Shown piece by piece: positions 6,491 to 6,993 of a DNA stretch of 6,993 nt. The DNA lies in NCBI GenBank assembly GCA_021784995.1, contig JAJYHA010000100.1:1-6993 (forward strand). Direction: 5' to 3'. This stretch comes from Myxococcales bacterium. Lineage in GTDB: Bacteria > Myxococcota > Myxococcia > Myxococcales > Anaeromyxobacteraceae. Both the position numbers and the translations under genes were made by a program. Numbering within the stretch: position 1 is the first letter of the stretch; every line of letters starts with the position of its first letter. Under the pieces are notes generated by a model, which saw only the letters and a program-made list of their open reading frames with translations, ran no database searches and had not been told where the DNA came from.

Positions 6491-6517
6491 CGCTCCGCCG
6501 AGGGGTGCCCCGGAGCG
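6491..6517. repeat. Inverted repeat (CGCTCCG/CGGAGCG) in the divergent gap
   Basis: CGCTCCG at 6491-6497 pairs with CGGAGCG at 6511-6517 around a 13-base interior. It lies between the two putative divergent promoters, 24 bases before the TTGACG at 6541. A dyad here could be a shared operator; on its own a 7-bp stem is weak evidence. Confidence 0.35.
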
Positions 6518-6540
6518 TCGGTGACCCCCCTTTCTGACCC

Positions 6541-6569
6541 TTGACGGTCCACGGCACGGCTGCTTCAAA
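6541..6569 (+). promoter_or_regulatory. Putative sigma70-type promoter of the DUF4912-like gene
   Basis: TTGACG at 6541-6546 (five of six matches to TTGACA) is followed by a 17-base spacer and TTCAAA at 6564-6569, a weak -10 (three of six) that is preceded directly by TGC, an extended -10 motif. The -10 ends 7 bases before the ATG at 6577, so the predicted start of transcription falls on or next to the start codon. The near-consensus -35, ideal spacing and extended -10 together make this the best promoter candidate in the window. Confidence 0.5.
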
Positions 6570-6576
6570 CGGGAAC

Positions 6577-6993
6577 ATGGCCGAACTCAAGCAGATGACC
6601 GTCCGGGCGTTGCGGGACCTCGCTCGCAAGGTGCTCGGCCGGGGCCACTCGAGGTTCAGGACGAAGAGGCAGCTCGTCGAGGCGCTCCAGGCCGCGGAGC
6701 GGAGCGTGGTGTCGGCCGCCGGCAAGGCGGCCACGAAGGTGGGGAGGGCGGCCACGAGGGTGAAGGAGGCGACGGGGCGCGCCGCGCGCGCCACCGGCAA
6801 GAAGGTGGTGGAGAGCGTGCGCGGCCGGAGGAGATCGGGCAAGCGCGCCGCGCGCGCGCAGGACGCGGGCGGCCGGCCGGCGCCCCGGGAGCGGCCGCAG
6901 GCCGCCGCGGCGAAGGCGCAGGCCGCTGCCGCGAAGGCACGGGGCGTCCGGAGCGAGGCGTCGCGGCCTCCCCGCGAGCCCGTGGCGGCCGCG
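6577..6993 (+). CDS. DUF4912-like protein with SAP/Rho-N-like N-terminus and basic Lys/Ala-rich linker (3' end missing)
   Basis: An ATG at 6577 opens a frame of 139 codons that runs off the window without a stop. Residues 3-37 (ELKQMTVRALRDLARK ... RTKRQLVEAL) form a helix-extended-helix module like the SAP or Rho N-terminal domain, which binds nucleic acid or partner proteins. Residues 44-78 are a Lys/Arg/Ala/Val stretch with repeating KAATK, RAATR and RAARATGKK units, probably a basic amphipathic helix. Then comes an Arg/Pro/Gly-rich segment and a histone-H1-like part with QAAAAKA repeated (108-121). Proteins starting this way in myxobacteria usually carry DUF4912 further on; that domain is beyond the window, so the family call is by resemblance of the N-terminus. 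The molecular role of DUF4912 is not established. No good Shine-Dalgarno precedes the ATG, but a promoter placed for a leaderless message does. A DNA-associated role is inference from charge. Confidence 0.78.
   Translation, partial: MAELKQMTVRALRDLARKVLGRGHSRFRTKRQLVEALQAAERSVVSAAGKAATKVGRAATRVKEATGRAARATGKKVVESVRGRRRSGKRAARAQDAGGRPAPRERPQAAAAKAQAAAAKARGVRSEASRPPREPVAAA

Noticed and set aside
5548..6552. A 334-codon minus-strand frame overlapping ydfG
   Set aside because: Arg/Pro/Ala-rich shadow; the ydfG frame in the same region matches a known enzyme along its whole length.
6438..6842. A 134-codon minus-strand frame opposite the DUF4912-like gene and the divergent gap
   Set aside because: No domain or ribosome site, and it is antisense to a frame with a recognisable N-terminal module and promoter.
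1..6993. CRISPR arrays, tRNA or rRNA genes, insertion-sequence ends, phage or defence genes
   Set aside because: No spaced direct repeats, cloverleaf-like segments, transposase motifs or terminal inverted repeats flanked by target duplications were seen on either strand.

Overview
The DNA is extremely GC-rich, with G/C at almost every third codon position and long stop-free antisense frames. Together with the gene content (a DUF4912-type protein with a basic N-terminal module, a YdfG-like reductase, GT-C membrane glycosyltransferases), this suggests a high-GC deltaproteobacterium/myxobacterium, with Anaeromyxobacter-like organisms the best guess. That guess rests on composition and family knowledge, not on a database match. 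I see no mobile element, CRISPR array, tRNA or rRNA, and the region looks chromosomal.

Layout, mostly on the minus strand and read right to left. The last ~417 bases hold the 5' part of a plus-strand gene for a lysine/alanine-rich DUF4912-like protein. A 145-base divergent gap separates it from a minus-strand YdfG-type short-chain dehydrogenase (5664-6431). Next comes an exported UPF0173-like metallo-beta-lactamase-fold hydrolase (4682-5509). A 106-base gap with a perfect 16-bp hairpin leads to a compact three-gene cassette: a GT-C membrane glycosyltransferase (2830-4575), a zinc-ribbon SAM methyltransferase (1738-2751) and a second GT-C glycosyltransferase (183-1736). The 5' end of another minus-strand gene (1-156) leaves the window on the left.

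The glycosyltransferase-methyltransferase-glycosyltransferase cassette is the most coherent functional unit. Two polytopic enzymes that probably use polyprenyl-phosphate sugar donors flank a soluble methyltransferase, which suggests the making or decoration of a surface glycan or glycolipid; the substrate cannot be read from sequence. YdfG and the hydrolase look like independent housekeeping or stress functions.

The less ordinary signals are regulatory. Three gene starts (156, 6431, 6577) lack a Shine-Dalgarno and have a -10-like hexamer only 7-8 bases before the ATG, which would give leaderless mRNAs. The GTG at 4575 has a perfect hairpin ending two bases before it. I found no convincing undescribed defence or mobile system; most of this window is ordinary chromosomal sequence.
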